Positions 1 to 10,209 of a DNA stretch of 64,000 bases are shown one piece after another. The notes below the pieces were generated by a model. The model worked only from the letters and a program-made list of their open reading frames with translations. It had not been told where the DNA came from and did no database searches. The position numbers and the translations under genes are program-made. This stretch comes from Roseateles oligotrophus (GTDB lineage: Bacteria > Pseudomonadota > Gammaproteobacteria > Burkholderiales > Burkholderiaceae_C). The stretch covers positions 124,001 through 188,000 of the forward strand of contig NZ_JAJIRN010000008.1 in the NCBI RefSeq assembly GCF_025717515.1. The letters run 5' to 3'. How positions within the stretch are numbered: position 1 is the first letter of the stretch; the number at the start of each line of letters is the position of its first letter.

Positions 1-1322
1 TTGCCTGCGTCCGATCCTTGCTCGTCGATGGACTCCCGCACCTGCACCTCGATTCGCCCGCCGCCAATCGGCTCCAGACCATGGCGCGCGGCGTTTTCGA
101 TCAGATTGCTGACGATCTGTGTCAGCGCACCGGGGTAGCTATTGCAGCGTATGCCTGGTGCGCAGTCCAGCGCGACCTCAATCGGCCGGTGCTTCATACC
201 GGGTGCCAGCAGGGCCATGCAGTCATCCAATACATGGCGCAGATCAAAGTCCATGCGCGCCTCGCTGGTTTCATTCACCGCCACCGACTTGAAGCTTCGC
301 ACCAGCGCAGCTGCGCGCTCCAGCGACCGCGACACGATGCCCGAGCCCTCATCCACCGAAGCCATGAATTCCTCCAGCCCGCGCCGACTCAACGAGTTGC
401 CGGTGATTTGATCGCGCATTTGCTGCGTACTCTTGTTCAGGCTGGTCGCCGCCAGCAAGGCGTTGCCGATCGGCGTATTCAGCTCATGCGCAACGCCGGC
501 CACCACATTGCCCAGAGCGGCCAGTTTCTCGTTTTGCATCAGCAGCGTCATTGCCCGCTCCAACTCTTGACTGCGTTGCTGCACGCGCTGCTCCAGCAAA
601 TCATTGGCGGCCTGAAGCGCATGATCGCGTTCGCCAACGACCCCCAACATGCGGTTGAATTCATCCGTCAGTTGGCCGATTTCGTCGCCGCTGCTTTTCT
701 GCACGCGCAGCGAGAAATTGCCGGTGCGGCCGACCTCGCTGGCCGCCGCGCTGAGGCGCTCCATCGGCTGACTGACCAGGCGACGCGCCGCCCACAGCAG
801 CGCAGCGCCGAGCACCAACACGCCGAGGGCCAAGGCGCCGAACATGATGCCGTATTGCGGCAGGCGCTGTATCAGCGGTGGCATCTGCACGCGAATCCAG
901 ACCCGGCCAAGCTCGCGCCCGTCGCGCAACACCGGCAGGCTTCGGCTCGCTTTGTTGGCCTGGAACTGGCTGCCGCTGGGCGGCATAGTGGCCGGGTTGA
1001 CTGGCTGGCCCTCAATGGGCCAAAAGGCAAAAACCGAACCGTCGCTGCGATAGAGCGCCCCGGCATCAACGCCTTCATACAGGCGCAGAAAGCCCAGGTT
1101 GTCTTGAGCTTGCTTGACATCATCAAAGTCCAAAGCGGCCTGATTGATGTCGGCCATCACCTTGGCGACTGACTCAAGTTGGCGTTCCAGTCTTGGCCGG
1201 AAAGTTGTGGTTTCGTAGCTGAGCACGGCCAAGCCGGCCAGCAGCAGTGCCAAGATCGTGCCCAACACCATTGCCAGCAGCAGCTTGCGCTGCAGGGGCA
1301 GGGATGTGTATCGCCAAGCCAT
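1..1322 (-). CDS. HAMP sensor histidine kinase (3' end beyond window)
   Basis: Inner-membrane two-component kinase, incomplete because its C-terminus lies beyond position 1. Translating the minus strand from the ATG at 1322-1320 gives a membrane segment near residues 14-36 (KLLLAMVLGTILALLLAG), a periplasmic region of about 120 residues, a second membrane segment, a HAMP domain (SGDEIGQLTDEFNRML), a coiled coil, an H-box (GVAHELNTPIGNAL) and an N-box (NLIENAARHG). These fit a HisKA/HATPase_c kinase that autophosphorylates the H-box histidine. The start codon overlaps the stop of the YfiR-like gene upstream, so the two are translationally coupled. The likely role is to transmit a signal sensed by the periplasmic YfiR-like partner. 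The signal and the cognate regulator cannot be seen. Confidence 0.88.
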   Translation of the reverse strand, partial: MAWRYTSLPLQRKLLLAMVLGTILALLLAGLAVLSYETTTFRPRLERQLESVAKVMADINQAALDFDDVKQAQDNLGFLRLYEGVDAGALYRSDGSVFAFWPIEGQPVNPATMPPSGSQFQANKASRSLPVLRDGRELGRVWIRVQMPPLIQRLPQYGIMFGALALGVLVLGAALLWAARRLVSQPMERLSAAASEVGRTGNFSLRVQKSSGDEIGQLTDEFNRMLGVVGERDHALQAANDLLEQRVQQRSQELERAMTLLMQNEKLAALGNVVAGVAHELNTPIGNALLAATSLNKSTQQMRDQITGNSLSRRGLEEFMASVDEGSGIVSRSLERAAALVRSFKSVAVNETSEARMDFDLRHVLDDCMALLAPGMKHRPIEVALDCAPGIRCNSYPGALTQIVSNLIENAARHGLEPIGGGRIEVQVRESIDEQGSDAG

Positions 1323-1876
1323 CAGTGGCCCTCCTCATAGTTTCTGAGCGCAAGTTGCTGCAGCTTGGCCGAAACTTTCAGCCCCGAGCGTTCGGCCGCT
1401 TTGGTGTTCAGCTCGAAACGCAGCTGCTCATCGCGTAGCAGCAAGCCGATGATGCCGCCGCGATCGAGAAAACCTATGCCTGGGCCTATGGTCAGGATGG
1501 GCAGAGCCCCGAGTGGACGCAAGGGAGCGGTATTGCCCTCGGGCGTGTAGAGCAAGTGGACATGGGCGGCTTGCAAGATGTTGTCAATGCGCTTGACCTC
1601 CACCGGGCGGCCTTGCAGTCGCCCGGTCTTGAAGCCGCTTTCCAGCAAGCGCAACATCGGCTCGTCGTCCATCACGCCGATGACGAAGGGTGCGGTCGCG
1701 TCGGCAAATGCATTCGCCGGCCATTCGACATAACTGCCAAAGGCGGCGACATACTTGGCCCGCGCGGTCTCGGGAGTCATCCGTTGCTGAGTCGCCTGGG
1801 CATAGCTTGGAGCTGTCGTGAGCGCCAAGCACAACAGACACGAAAATCCAAGGAGAGCAATCGCGGTAAATTTCAT
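1322..1876 (-). CDS. YfiR/HmsC family periplasmic protein (DUF4154)
   Basis: 184 residues with an N-terminal signal peptide (hydrophobic core at residues 5-20, cleavage probably after SYAQA near 27). The mature part has the YfiR features: YVAAFGSYVEWP near the start, a central segment in which a short ligand-like strand is followed by VHLLYTPEG, and FLDRGGIIGLLL near the end. In Pseudomonas, YfiR is a periplasmic repressor of the diguanylate cyclase YfiN. Here no YfiN is adjacent. Instead the gene is coupled by a TGA/ATG overlap to a HAMP histidine kinase, a common arrangement in which the YfiR domain probably regulates the kinase. The family call is good; the ligand and direction of control are inference. 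Confidence 0.85.
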   Translation of the reverse strand: MKFTAIALLGFSCLLCLALTTAPSYAQATQQRMTPETARAKYVAAFGSYVEWPANAFADATAPFVIGVMDDEPMLRLLESGFKTGRLQGRPVEVKRIDNILQAAHVHLLYTPEGNTAPLRPLGALPILTIGPGIGFLDRGGIIGLLLRDEQLRFELNTKAAERSGLKVSAKLQQLALRNYEEGH

Positions 1877-1907
1877 GGAGCGTCTAAGCTGAAGCGATTA
1901 TGCGGCT

Positions 1908-3011
1908 TCAGCTCAGAAATTTGAGCACAATGCGTGCGCCGGGCTGGGCCGACTCAATGCTCAGGCGGCCCTGCAATTGGCGCGCCAGCGAGGCCACCAA
2001 CTGCATGCCCAAACCGGTTTGTTGGGCGAGCTCGAAGCCGGGCGCAAAGCCGATACCGACGTCTTCCACCGTGAGTTCCGCATCGCCATCGGAGCTCAGC
2101 CGAAGCTGGACCAAGATGCGACCCGCGGCCTGGGGCGCGAAACCGTGTTTGTAGGCATTGATCAAGAGCTCGTTGACCAAGAGGCCCAGCGGTACGGCCT
2201 TCTCGATACCCAGCTCCAAGGCGTCGATGGACAAATGGATGGGTACCAAGTCCGACGCGGGTTGGTAGGCCTGCATCAGGTGCTCGGTCAATTGAGCCAG
2301 GTAGCGCCGCAGGTCGATGCGCGCCAGATTGTCCGACTGGTAGAGCTGCTCATGCACCATGGCGATCGAGCGCACCCGGTCGCCGCTGCTTTGCAGCATG
2401 CTGCGGGCCAGCTCATCCGTGCAGCCATGGGCTTGCAGGCTCAGCAGACCGCTGACGGCTTGCAGGTTGTTCTTGACCCGGTGGTAGATCTCGCGCAGCA
2501 AGATTTCGCGTTCTTGCAGCGTTGTTTGCAGCCGCTCGGTGGTCAACTGCAATTGTTGCGTGCGCTGCTCAACCTCCTGCTGTAAATGCTCTTCCTGGCG
2601 CTCGATTTGGCGGCGCTGCCGATACAGCTCGACGAACACCCGCACCTTGCTGATCAAAATATTGGGATCAATCGGCTTGAGCAGCACATCCACCGCGCCG
2701 GCGTCATAACCTCTGAACTGGATGTGCTCGGTCTGGCCCGCAGCGGTCACAAAGATGATGGGCTGGCGGCGCGTCTTGGCCATCGAACGCAGCAGCTCGG
2801 CGGTCTCGAAGCCGTCCATCTCGGGCATCTGCACATCCATCAGAATCAGCGCAAAGTCCGTCCTCAAGGCCAGCCGCAAGGCCTCTTGGCCGGACAGCGC
2901 CGATTGCAATTGCAACTCGGGTGAATCCAGCAGACCCTGCAGCGAGCGCAGATTCTCCGGCCTGTCGTCGACCAAGAGCAGCGGAATCAATTCTTGCTCA
3001 AGCATGTTCAA
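1908..3011 (-). CDS. Receiver-HisKA_2 sensor kinase
   Basis: 367 residues. An N-terminal receiver (about 10-125; phosphoacceptor in LILMDVQMPEMDG near residue 59, conserved Lys in LLKPIDP near 109) is followed by a coiled coil of 45 residues and a HisKA_2 kinase core whose H-box is EIYHRVKNNLQAV near residues 172-184. The ATPase region has NELLINAYKHGF and VEDVGIGFAPG. It is a soluble protein with no membrane segment, probably receiving phosphate from, or docking onto, the sensor encoded upstream; its ATG lies inside the last 14 nt of that gene. No output regulator is adjacent on this strand. Confidence 0.88.
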   Translation of the reverse strand: MNMLEQELIPLLLVDDRPENLRSLQGLLDSPELQLQSALSGQEALRLALRTDFALILMDVQMPEMDGFETAELLRSMAKTRRQPIIFVTAAGQTEHIQFRGYDAGAVDVLLKPIDPNILISKVRVFVELYRQRRQIERQEEHLQQEVEQRTQQLQLTTERLQTTLQEREILLREIYHRVKNNLQAVSGLLSLQAHGCTDELARSMLQSSGDRVRSIAMVHEQLYQSDNLARIDLRRYLAQLTEHLMQAYQPASDLVPIHLSIDALELGIEKAVPLGLLVNELLINAYKHGFAPQAAGRILVQLRLSSDGDAELTVEDVGIGFAPGFELAQQTGLGMQLVASLARQLQGRLSIESAQPGARIVLKFLS

Positions 3012-4002
3012 GGCCCTGAAATTTGACCGCTTCCCCGACCTGCTCTTGTAGCAGTTGGGCGATTTGCTGCGGGTCGCTGGCGGCTTCCTCGCGGCGCTTT
3101 TGCCGCAGCGACTGGGTCATATTGGTGATCGCGCCCTCGAAGCTCAGTTGCCCCTGGCTGAGCGTGCGCACAATCGTCAGCAGTTGGCCGGTTTCATCGC
3201 GGCTGAGCGCGCTGGCATCGATCTCCAGCGCCGCGCTGCGGGTGACATCGCGGTCCAGGTCACCCTTGGAAATGGCGGTGGCGATTTGCGCTTTTTCATC
3301 CCAGCCGGCGACGAAGCCGTCCAGATTGTTGATGGCCACCTTCAGCGCCGCCGAAATTCCGCGGCTGATGCCCAGACCCAAGGTCAGGGCCAGGCTCAGC
3401 CCGACGCCGCCGGCCATCAGCAAATAGCTTTGCTGGGCGGTGTACAGCTCCTGAATTCGTTTGGCGGCCTCGGTGACTTAAGCGGCCTGGTAGTCCTCGA
3501 AGGTTTGCAGCGCCTGCACAAAGGCGTCATCGGCGGGGGTCAACTCGTTATTGATGTAGTCGCCCAGGCCTTGTTTGCCTCGCTCCAGCAGCTTGTAATA
3601 GCCGACGTATTTCTCGTCCAGGACGCCCTTGCGCTGCTTGACCAGCTCGATCATATTGCGCTCTTCGGCGTTCTTGTTATTGTTGTCGAAGCGGATCAGC
3701 AAGGCCTGCAACTCGCTGCGACTCTTGCGGATGAGGTTGAGGTCTTCGCGGTTCTCGGACTCGATATTGCTGAAGGCCACATCGCGCACGCTTTGCGAGG
3801 CGATCAGGGCCGCCTTGATCATGTCGTTCGATTGGTCGGCCTTGGGGTAACGATCAAGGCCCAGCTCGGTAGCGCCGAGGTTCATCTGCCGCAGCCCCGC
3901 ATCGGCCACCCACCAAAGCGCAGCCAGGGCCAGGATGATGACGCCGAAACCCGCCAGCAACTTGCCGCGAATGCTCAGGTTGCGATACCAGTTTGAGTTC
4001 AT
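2998..4002 (-). pseudogene. 4HB_MCP/HAMP sensor gene with in-frame TAA
   Basis: Reading from the ATG at 4002 gives an N-terminal membrane segment (residues 11-30), a four-helix-bundle sensor region of the 4HB_MCP type, and then a TAA stop at 3480-3478 directly after FEDYQAA. The same frame continues without any other stop for 159 codons (VTEAAKRIQELY...), through a second membrane segment and a HAMP-like linker (SRGISAALKVAINNLDGF, DETGQLLTIVRTLSQG), ending at 2998. One base change (AAA or AAG to TAA) explains the break, so it is either a nonsense mutation or a sequence error. There is no MCP signalling domain; output would pass to the receiver/HisKA_2 protein, whose start overlaps by 14 nt. 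A shorter protein could start at the ATG at 3423. Confidence 0.75.
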
Positions 4003-4126
4003 GCCGTGCCCTCATGGTCAAGGGTCTGTTTTTACCCAAATGAGCGCCGCTTGACCAGCCTTGCTTTCCTTGCCCGCAAGGGGGCAGAAACAGGTAGCAT
4101 TTGGCCGCAGCCATACTGGGAATTGA

Positions 4127-6586
4127 ATGAAGCCAGCCCGCATTCTTTTGGTTGAAGACGAGGCCGTCATCGCGCTGGAATTGGCGATGCGTTTGAAAAG
4201 CTATGGCTATGTGATTGTCGACACCGTCGTCACCGGCGAGCAGGCGCTGCTGGCCGCGGCCGCGCTCGCGCCCGATCTGGTGCTGATGGACATCATGATC
4301 CAGGGTCCGATTGACGGCATCGAAACCGCCCGCCAGCTGCAGTTGATCCGGCGGATGCCGGTGCTGTTCTTGAGCGCCAATAGCGACACCGCGACGGTGG
4401 AGCGGGCGCGTGGCGTCGGGGGCTTCGGCTACTTGGTCAAGCCCTTCCGGGGCGAAGAGTTGCGCAGCTCGATCGAGATGGCGCTCGAGCGCGCCCAGAT
4501 GCATGAGCGCCTGATTCAGAGCGAGCAATGGTTCGCCAAATCCCTGCAATGCATCGGCGACGCGGTGATTGCCACCGACGTGAATGCGCTGGTGCGCTTC
4601 ATGAACCCGAGTGCGATGCGCATGACGGGCTGGAGCCTGGAGCAGGCGAGTGGGCATCCGGTCGATGAGGTGGTGACCACCGTCGATGCCAACAGCGGCT
4701 TGGCGCGCAGCAGCCCAGTGGCCAACGCCTTGACCGCCCAGCCCAATTTGCGGCTCAGCGCGACGGCGCGCCTGGTCAACCGCCACGGCCATCAGTTGCC
4801 GGTGGACGAAAGCTCGGCCGCCATACTGGGCGAAACCGAAGAGCTGTTGGGCGCTGTCTTGGTCTTCCGTGACGTCAGTGTGCGCCAGGCCTTGACCCGT
4901 GCATTAGGCGACAGCGAGGCGCGCTTTCGGGCCTTGTTCGAGCAAACGCCGATGGCGATGGCGCTGCTGGATTACAGCGCTCAGGTGCTGCTTGGCAATG
5001 CTGCGCTGAGTCGGCTCATGCAATGCCCGCCCGACGTTTGCTTGGGGCAAGTGCTTTGGCAGCAATGCGTGGCCACCGATCAGCCCTTGCTGAACAAGCA
5101 TTGGACGGCTCTGCGCGAAGGCGCGGCCCAGCATGCATGCCTCGAGCTGCGCTGGCTGCAGAGCGGCGGGGCGCCGATCTGGCTGCAGCTTGATATTGCT
5201 GGCCTGGAATTGCCAAGCGGGGACTGCTGGATGGTCCATTTGCAAGATATTGATGCCCGCAAACAGGCCGAGCTTGCGCTGGTGCGGATGGCCCATTTCG
5301 ATTCGCTGACCGGGCTGATCAATCGCGCCTGGCTGTTGGAGTTGGGCGCGCTGGCTTGCGCTGAAGCACAGCAAAAGTCGAGCGGTTTTGCGCTCATCTT
5401 GGTCAACCTCGACAGTTTCAAGACCGTCAATGACTCGCTCGGCCATGCGGTCGGTGATCAACTGCTTTGTACCGAAGCCGAGCGGCTCAAAGATCTTGTG
5501 GGAAGCAGGGGTTTGGTTTGCCGTTGGGGCGGTGATGAATACATGCTTCTCTTGCACGCCGACGCGGGCGTGGTCGAGCTCAGCCAGTTGGCCGAGCGCA
5601 TCGTGTTGAGTCTGGGCGAGCCGCTGCTGGTCGGTATTGACGAGGCCCGCAGCAGTGCCAGCCTGGGTCTGGCCCGCTACCCGCTAGACGGCGCCAATAT
5701 CGCTGAGCTGATCGTCAGCGCCGACAGCGCGATGCACCGGGCCAAGCAAGACGGCAAACGCCAATACCGCTTTGCACTAGGCCAAGACAGTGAGAGCGGG
5801 CTGCAGCAATTGCGTATCGAGGCGCAGCTTTGGCATGCGCTGGAGCGCCAGCAACTGCAGGTCTACTACCAACCCGTGTTACGCCACGGGCGCATCGAAT
5901 CTCTGGAGGCTTTGCTGCGTTGGTTTCATCCAGAGCTGGGCTCGATTGGTCCCGATGTGTTCATTCCGATGGCCGAGCAGCAGGGGTTGATCCTGCCTAT
6001 CGGCGATTGGGTTTTGCGCGAGGCTTGCCGGCAGCTCAAACAATGGCATTTGGGCGGGCGACCCGACCTCTGTGTGGCCGTCAATGTGTCGGTGCGGCAG
6101 TTGCGCGGCGGAGGCTTTGTGCAGACGGTGGCGGCGGCATTGGCCGAGTCGGGCCTGCCGCCGGCCAAGCTGGAGTTGGAGCTGACCGAGAGTTGGCTGA
6201 TGGCCGACCCGGCCGGCTGCGCCGAGGTCATGCATGCGCTGCGTGCTTTGGGCGTTAGCATCAGTGTCGATGACTTCGGTACCGGCTACTCCAGTCTGGC
6301 CTACCTGAAGCGTCTGCCGGTGCAGCGGCTGAAAATAGACCACACCTTCATGCGCGATGTTCCCGCCGATCCGCAGACCACCTGCATCGTGCGGGCCATC
6401 ATCTCCTTGGCCCGTGAGTTGCAGCTCGATGTTGTCTGCGAAGGCATCGAAACGCCCGAACAACAGAATTTTGTGTTGGGTTTAGGGGACTTGGCCTTGC
6501 AAGGTTTTGGCCTGCACCGGCCGGCGCCAGCGGCCGAGCTGTGGCCCTTGCTGATGGGGCAGGCGGCGTTCAGGACGGAGGATTGA
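4127..6586 (+). CDS. REC-PAS-PAS-GGDEF-EAL cyclic-di-GMP protein
   Basis: 819 residues, cytosolic, made of a receiver (about 5-120; DLVLMDIMI, Asp near 54), two PAS domains (about 130-255 and 265-385), a GGDEF domain (GGDEY near 467) and an EAL domain (about 565-815; EALLRW near 591, [16 protein letters not shown] near 715). The residues needed for a functional phosphodiesterase appear intact. The cyclase loop is GGDEY, a variant that may still be active. It therefore makes and/or degrades cyclic di-GMP under phosphorylation and PAS control. It starts 125 nt from the divergent sensor gene at 4002 and ends 4 nt before the hybrid kinase, so the two are probably co-transcribed. Confidence 0.9.
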   Translation: MKPARILLVEDEAVIALELAMRLKSYGYVIVDTVVTGEQALLAAAALAPDLVLMDIMIQGPIDGIETARQLQLIRRMPVLFLSANSDTATVERARGVGGFGYLVKPFRGEELRSSIEMALERAQMHERLIQSEQWFAKSLQCIGDAVIATDVNALVRFMNPSAMRMTGWSLEQASGHPVDEVVTTVDANSGLARSSPVANALTAQPNLRLSATARLVNRHGHQLPVDESSAAILGETEELLGAVLVFRDVSVRQALTRALGDSEARFRALFEQTPMAMALLDYSAQVLLGNAALSRLMQCPPDVCLGQVLWQQCVATDQPLLNKHWTALREGAAQHACLELRWLQSGGAPIWLQLDIAGLELPSGDCWMVHLQDIDARKQAELALVRMAHFDSLTGLINRAWLLELGALACAEAQQKSSGFALILVNLDSFKTVNDSLGHAVGDQLLCTEAERLKDLVGSRGLVCRWGGDEYMLLLHADAGVVELSQLAERIVLSLGEPLLVGIDEARSSASLGLARYPLDGANIAELIVSADSAMHRAKQDGKRQYRFALGQDSESGLQQLRIEAQLWHALERQQLQVYYQPVLRHGRIESLEALLRWFHPELGSIGPDVFIPMAEQQGLILPIGDWVLREACRQLKQWHLGGRPDLCVAVNVSVRQLRGGGFVQTVAAALAESGLPPAKLELELTESWLMADPAGCAEVMHALRALGVSISVDDFGTGYSSLAYLKRLPVQRLKIDHTFMRDVPADPQTTCIVRAIISLARELQLDVVCEGIETPEQQNFVLGLGDLALQGFGLHRPAPAAELWPLLMGQAAFRTED

Positions 6587-6590
6587 ATCT

Positions 6591-9182
6591 ATGACCAGTG
6601 AGGCCGATGCGACAAATTCAAGCAGCGCGGCTGCGCCCGACATCATGCTGACAGATGCCGTCACCGAGCAGCAGCGGCAGCAGCAGGTGGGTTGGCGCAT
6701 CTTGGTGGTGGACGACGACGACGAGGTGCACCGCGCTACCGACTTCGCCTTAAGAAAAATTGAGATTCTCGGCCGCAGCCTTGAGTTGATTCATACCTTT
6801 TCCGCCGCCGAAACGCGTGAGCTCTTGGCCAGGGACCGGGATTTTGCGGTGATCTTGCTCGACGTGGTGATGGAGCATGAGCATGCGGGCCTGGAGTTGG
6901 TGACCTTTATTCGCGAGACCTGTGGCATGGACGTGTGCCGCATCATTTTGCGCACCGGCCAGCCCGGCTATGCGCCCGAATTCGATGTCTTCAACGCCTA
7001 CGACATCAATGACTACCGCACCAAGGCCGAATTCGGCCACGCCCGATTGATCACCAGCTTGTCGGTGGCGCTGCGTGCTTACGCGCAGATCAAGCGCTGC
7101 ATGGAGGCCGAAGCACAAGCTCGCGAAAGCGAGTGGGCGCTTTTGCAACTGAACGCCGAATTGGAGGCGCGTGTCAGCCGGCGCACTGCCGAGTTGGCAC
7201 AGGCGCGGGACGCCGCCCACAGCGCGACACAGGCAAAAAGCGAGTTTCTGGCCAATATGAGTCACGAAATTCGCACGCCGATGAATGCCATCGTCGGGAT
7301 GACCGAGTTGACCCTGCGTAGCACCGAGCCCAGTGTCAAGCAGCAACGCTACCTCGGCAACGTCAAGCTCGCTGCCGACGCCTTGCTGAGCATCGTCAAC
7401 GACATCCTTGACTTCTCCAAGATCGAAGCCGGTCAGATGCAGCTGGAACACACCGAATTTTCCCTGCAGCAGATGTTCGACCGGGTCGCCGCCGTGATTG
7501 GCCTGAAGGCGCAAGACAAGGGTTTGGAGCTCTTGTTCAACACCCATGTGACCGTGCCGAATCGCTTGCTCGGCGATCCGCTGCGCCTGTCCCAGGTCCT
7601 GATCAACCTTTGCGGCAATGCGGTCAAGTTCAGCGATAACGGCGAGATCGTGGTGCTGACGGTGTCGGCCGAGCAGCTGTCTGACCAGCAGGTGACCTTG
7701 CGTTTCGCCGTGCGTGACACCGGCATCGGCATGAGCGAGCAGCAGGTAGCGGGTCTGTTCAAGCCGTTTCAACAGGCCGACAGCTCGATAACGCGTAAAT
7801 TCGGCGGTACCGGTTTGGGCCTGGCCATCAGCAAGCAATTGGTGGAGATGATGGGCGGCAGCATCGGTGTCAAGAGCCGCATCGGCAGTGGCAGCGAGTT
7901 CGCTTTCACGTTGCGCTTCGGTCTGGCTGAGAACCCCTTGCCGAAGCCGGGGCCCGATGCAATGCTGCTGAATTTGCGGATTCTGGTTGTTGACGACAGC
8001 GCCAATTCGCGCGAAATTTTGCAGGGTCTGTTGAACACCATGGGCTACCGGCCGACGCTGGCCAGCAGCGCTCTCGGCGGCATAGCCGCCTTGCAAAGCG
8101 CCGAAGCTGCGGGCGAGCCCTTTGATCTGGTTTTGTTGGACTGGCGCATGCCCGAGATGGATGGCCTGCAGGCCGCCGAGCGGATTCAGAAGCTTGGCCT
8201 TCGTAAGCCTCCAAAGATCATCTTGGTGACGGCTTATGACGCCAATGCCTTGATGCCGGCGGCGCAGGCGCTGAATTTGGCGGGCTGCTTGGCCAAGCCG
8301 GTGTTCGAGGCGAGCTTGGTCGCCGCGCTCGGCATTGCGTTTGGGTCTCCATTGAGTGTTCAAGACGAAGCCGAGACCCAGCGCCCCGGCGGGCTTGATC
8401 CGCTCAACGGCGCGGTGCTGGCGCGCATCAAGGGGCGGCGCGTCTTGCTGGTTGAAGACAATGACATGAATCAGGAGTTGGCTTGCACCTTGCTGCAAGA
8501 CCTCGGCGGCATGCAAGTGCAAATTGCCAATAACGGCCAGGAGGCGCTGGAACTGCTGCGCGCACAGCGCTTTGACTTGGTCTTGATGGATGTGCAGATG
8601 CCCGTCTTGGACGGGCTGCAGGCGACGCGGGTGATACGTCAAGATCCGGCGCTGGCTGGCTTGCCCGTGATCGCCATGACGGCGCAGGCGATGAGCGATG
8701 ACCGCGCGCGCTGCACGGCTGCTGGCATGGACGACTACATCAGCAAGCCGGTGGCTTCGCGTGAGCTGTTTGCGACCTTGGCAAAATGGTTGCCGGAGCC
8801 CGAGCCTGAAGCGGGCGCTGTCTCGGCAACGGCGCCCGGCTTGGCCCTGCTGGACCTGGACAAGGCCCTGCTCCATTGCCAAGGCCTTGGCGATTTGCGC
8901 GACAAATTTCTGCGCAAATTTCTGGCCACCCGACTGCACGATGGCATCGAGATGCGGGCTGCAATGGCCGCCGGCCAGCGCGGCACTGCCGCCCGGATCG
9001 CCCACACCGCCATCTCGACCGCCGCCATCATCGGCGCGGACGGCTTGTCTCAGGCGGCGCGTGAGCTGGAGGATAGCTTGCAGCAAGAGGACTCCAGCGA
9101 CTGGCCGGCCTTGTTGCAAGCGTTCGAGCGGCAACTTGCGGCGCTTGAGCCTGCGCTGCGAGCGGCACTCGGCGAAGCCTGA
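6591..9182 (+). CDS. Hybrid histidine kinase REC-HisKA-HATPase-REC-REC-Hpt
   Basis: 863 residues. Order: an N-terminal receiver ([22 protein letters not shown], Asp near 91), a coiled coil, HisKA ([15 protein letters not shown], His225), HATPase_c ([22 protein letters not shown]), two further receivers (phosphoacceptors near 517 in [11 protein letters not shown] and 667 in [11 protein letters not shown]) and a C-terminal Hpt-like domain ([13 protein letters not shown], His805). It has no membrane segment and so is a soluble phosphorelay hub. The Hpt motif keeps its histidine but lacks the usual LKG after it. The N-terminal receiver means it probably takes phosphate from another kinase. It follows the GGDEF-EAL gene by 4 nt and is likely part of the same operon. 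Confidence 0.9.
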   Translation: MTSEADATNSSSAAAPDIMLTDAVTEQQRQQQVGWRILVVDDDDEVHRATDFALRKIEILGRSLELIHTFSAAETRELLARDRDFAVILLDVVMEHEHAGLELVTFIRETCGMDVCRIILRTGQPGYAPEFDVFNAYDINDYRTKAEFGHARLITSLSVALRAYAQIKRCMEAEAQARESEWALLQLNAELEARVSRRTAELAQARDAAHSATQAKSEFLANMSHEIRTPMNAIVGMTELTLRSTEPSVKQQRYLGNVKLAADALLSIVNDILDFSKIEAGQMQLEHTEFSLQQMFDRVAAVIGLKAQDKGLELLFNTHVTVPNRLLGDPLRLSQVLINLCGNAVKFSDNGEIVVLTVSAEQLSDQQVTLRFAVRDTGIGMSEQQVAGLFKPFQQADSSITRKFGGTGLGLAISKQLVEMMGGSIGVKSRIGSGSEFAFTLRFGLAENPLPKPGPDAMLLNLRILVVDDSANSREILQGLLNTMGYRPTLASSALGGIAALQSAEAAGEPFDLVLLDWRMPEMDGLQAAERIQKLGLRKPPKIILVTAYDANALMPAAQALNLAGCLAKPVFEASLVAALGIAFGSPLSVQDEAETQRPGGLDPLNGAVLARIKGRRVLLVEDNDMNQELACTLLQDLGGMQVQIANNGQEALELLRAQRFDLVLMDVQMPVLDGLQATRVIRQDPALAGLPVIAMTAQAMSDDRARCTAAGMDDYISKPVASRELFATLAKWLPEPEPEAGAVSATAPGLALLDLDKALLHCQGLGDLRDKFLRKFLATRLHDGIEMRAAMAAGQRGTAARIAHTAISTAAIIGADGLSQAARELEDSLQQEDSSDWPALLQAFERQLAALEPALRAALGEA

Positions 9183-9325
9183 GAGGGTGAGAACTTTTTA
9201 CTGCGCGGCCGCCATGCGTCGTTGGCCGAATGCTCGTAATCCTCACGTACATGGAGTACGTTCCGGTTCCTGTGCGCCGTCCGCCTAGCCTGACTACCGC
9301 TCGCTACAAAAGTTCTCGCCCTCTG
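9183..9325. repeat. Long interrupted inverted repeat between convergent genes
   Basis: Between the stop of the hybrid kinase and the convergent HTH-receiver gene lies an inverted repeat. The outer arm agagggtgagaactttt (9183-9199) is matched, with one G/T wobble, by aaaagttctcgccctct near 9308-9325. At the centre is a six-base-pair stem, acgtac-atgga-gtacgt. The arms between are GC-rich and only partly complementary. As RNA this could form an extended hairpin that ends transcription from both sides. It could also be a copy of a dispersed chromosomal repeat; no second copy is seen in the window. Confidence 0.55.
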
Positions 9326-9340
9326 AGTTGAACTATGCGT

Positions 9341-9943
9341 TTAGGCAGGCCTGAGCTTCGCCAAGGCCTCGGCCAGCAGCCCCTGATCGACCGGCTTGGC
9401 CAGCAGCAGCAAATGCTCCGGCAGGCCACCCAGCCGGGCCAGGTTTTCGCGGGTCTGGCTTGACACCGCAATGATCAAGGGCGGGGTCGCCATCGCTTGC
9501 AGCTCCCGGACCATCTCGATTCCGTTCATATGCGGCATCACCATATCGGTGATCACCACATCGGGGGCGCTGCGCCCGACCGCCAACAAGGCCTGAAAAC
9601 CGTTCTCCGCCAACAAGACATGGGCCTTGGGGCACAAGATGCGCACCTGCATCTCGAGCAATTCGCGGGCGATGTCGTCATCGTCCACCAGCAGCACGGT
9701 CAAGGTCTTTGCGGCGGGCGGGGGCGAGGTCTCAGGCTGTGGCCCGGGCTCCTTGTCCAGTGCCACCGCGCCCGGTCTGGATAGCAGCAGATCCACGCTG
9801 GTGGCGTCAATACGGCGGTGCCCCCCGAGGGTCTTCCAGCCCTTCAAATGGCCCGCATCGACCCAGCGCTGCACGCTGGCCGGCGAAATCCCCAGGCGCT
9901 TGGCGGCTGCAGCGGTGGTGTAAGAGGCCTTGCGCTCGCTCAT
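9341..9943 (-). CDS. HTH-receiver response regulator (MerR/excisionase-type HTH)
   Basis: 200 residues. Residues about 7-60 are a helix-turn-helix of the excisionase/MerR type (TTAAAAKRLGISPASVQRW, then a wing, TLGGHRRI). A linker rich in Pro follows, then a receiver (about 75-195; DVVITDMVMPHMNG with the phosphoacceptor Asp, LLAKPVD with the conserved Lys). The order, DNA-binding domain first and receiver last, is the reverse of the usual response regulator. It probably binds DNA and is controlled by one of the nearby kinases. It faces the hybrid kinase gene, and its promoter lies in the AT-rich gap before the chemoreceptor gene. Confidence 0.85.
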   Translation of the reverse strand: MSERKASYTTAAAAKRLGISPASVQRWVDAGHLKGWKTLGGHRRIDATSVDLLLSRPGAVALDKEPGPQPETSPPPAAKTLTVLLVDDDDIARELLEMQVRILCPKAHVLLAENGFQALLAVGRSAPDVVITDMVMPHMNGIEMVRELQAMATPPLIIAVSSQTRENLARLGGLPEHLLLLAKPVDQGLLAEALAKLRPA

Positions 9944-10209
9944 TTCAAATCAATCAAAACAACCTAATTGAACGTTATGTTAGCTTGTTTTGAATAAATT
10001 GCATGATAGTCATAGGCTATTGATTTGAAATGAATGATGTGAATAAATTGGATGATTTGATTGATTTGACTTGAATGAGTGAATTGAATGATTTAATCTT
10101 GCTTCACCTGCTGCCCAGCGACAAAGCAAGCCAGCTCCGCAGCAGATTCAAACCTAGTCACAGCCCTCTCAAGCCGCTACGGCGGCGCCCACGGACCTTG
10201 GAGAACATC
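9944..10209. promoter_or_regulatory. AT-rich divergent promoter region
   Basis: 266 bp between the HTH-receiver gene (minus) and the chemoreceptor gene (plus). From about 9950 to 10,100 the DNA is strikingly AT-rich against its surroundings and built from near-repeats of gattt, gaat and ttga (for example gatgatttgattgattt). No single clear promoter can be chosen. The position and composition suit a curved or easily melted promoter for both genes. An in-frame upward extension of the chemoreceptor to 10,075 would read through this low-complexity stretch and is not favoured. Confidence 0.4.

Noticed and set aside
18-1172. Long plus-strand open frame at the left edge
   Set aside because: It is the shadow of the minus-strand HAMP kinase, whose HAMP, H-box and N-box are clear.
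6750-9134. 794-codon minus-strand open frame
   Set aside because: Complementary to the hybrid kinase gene. Its translation is rich in Gln, His and Arg and has no domains, while the plus strand has a full set of kinase motifs.
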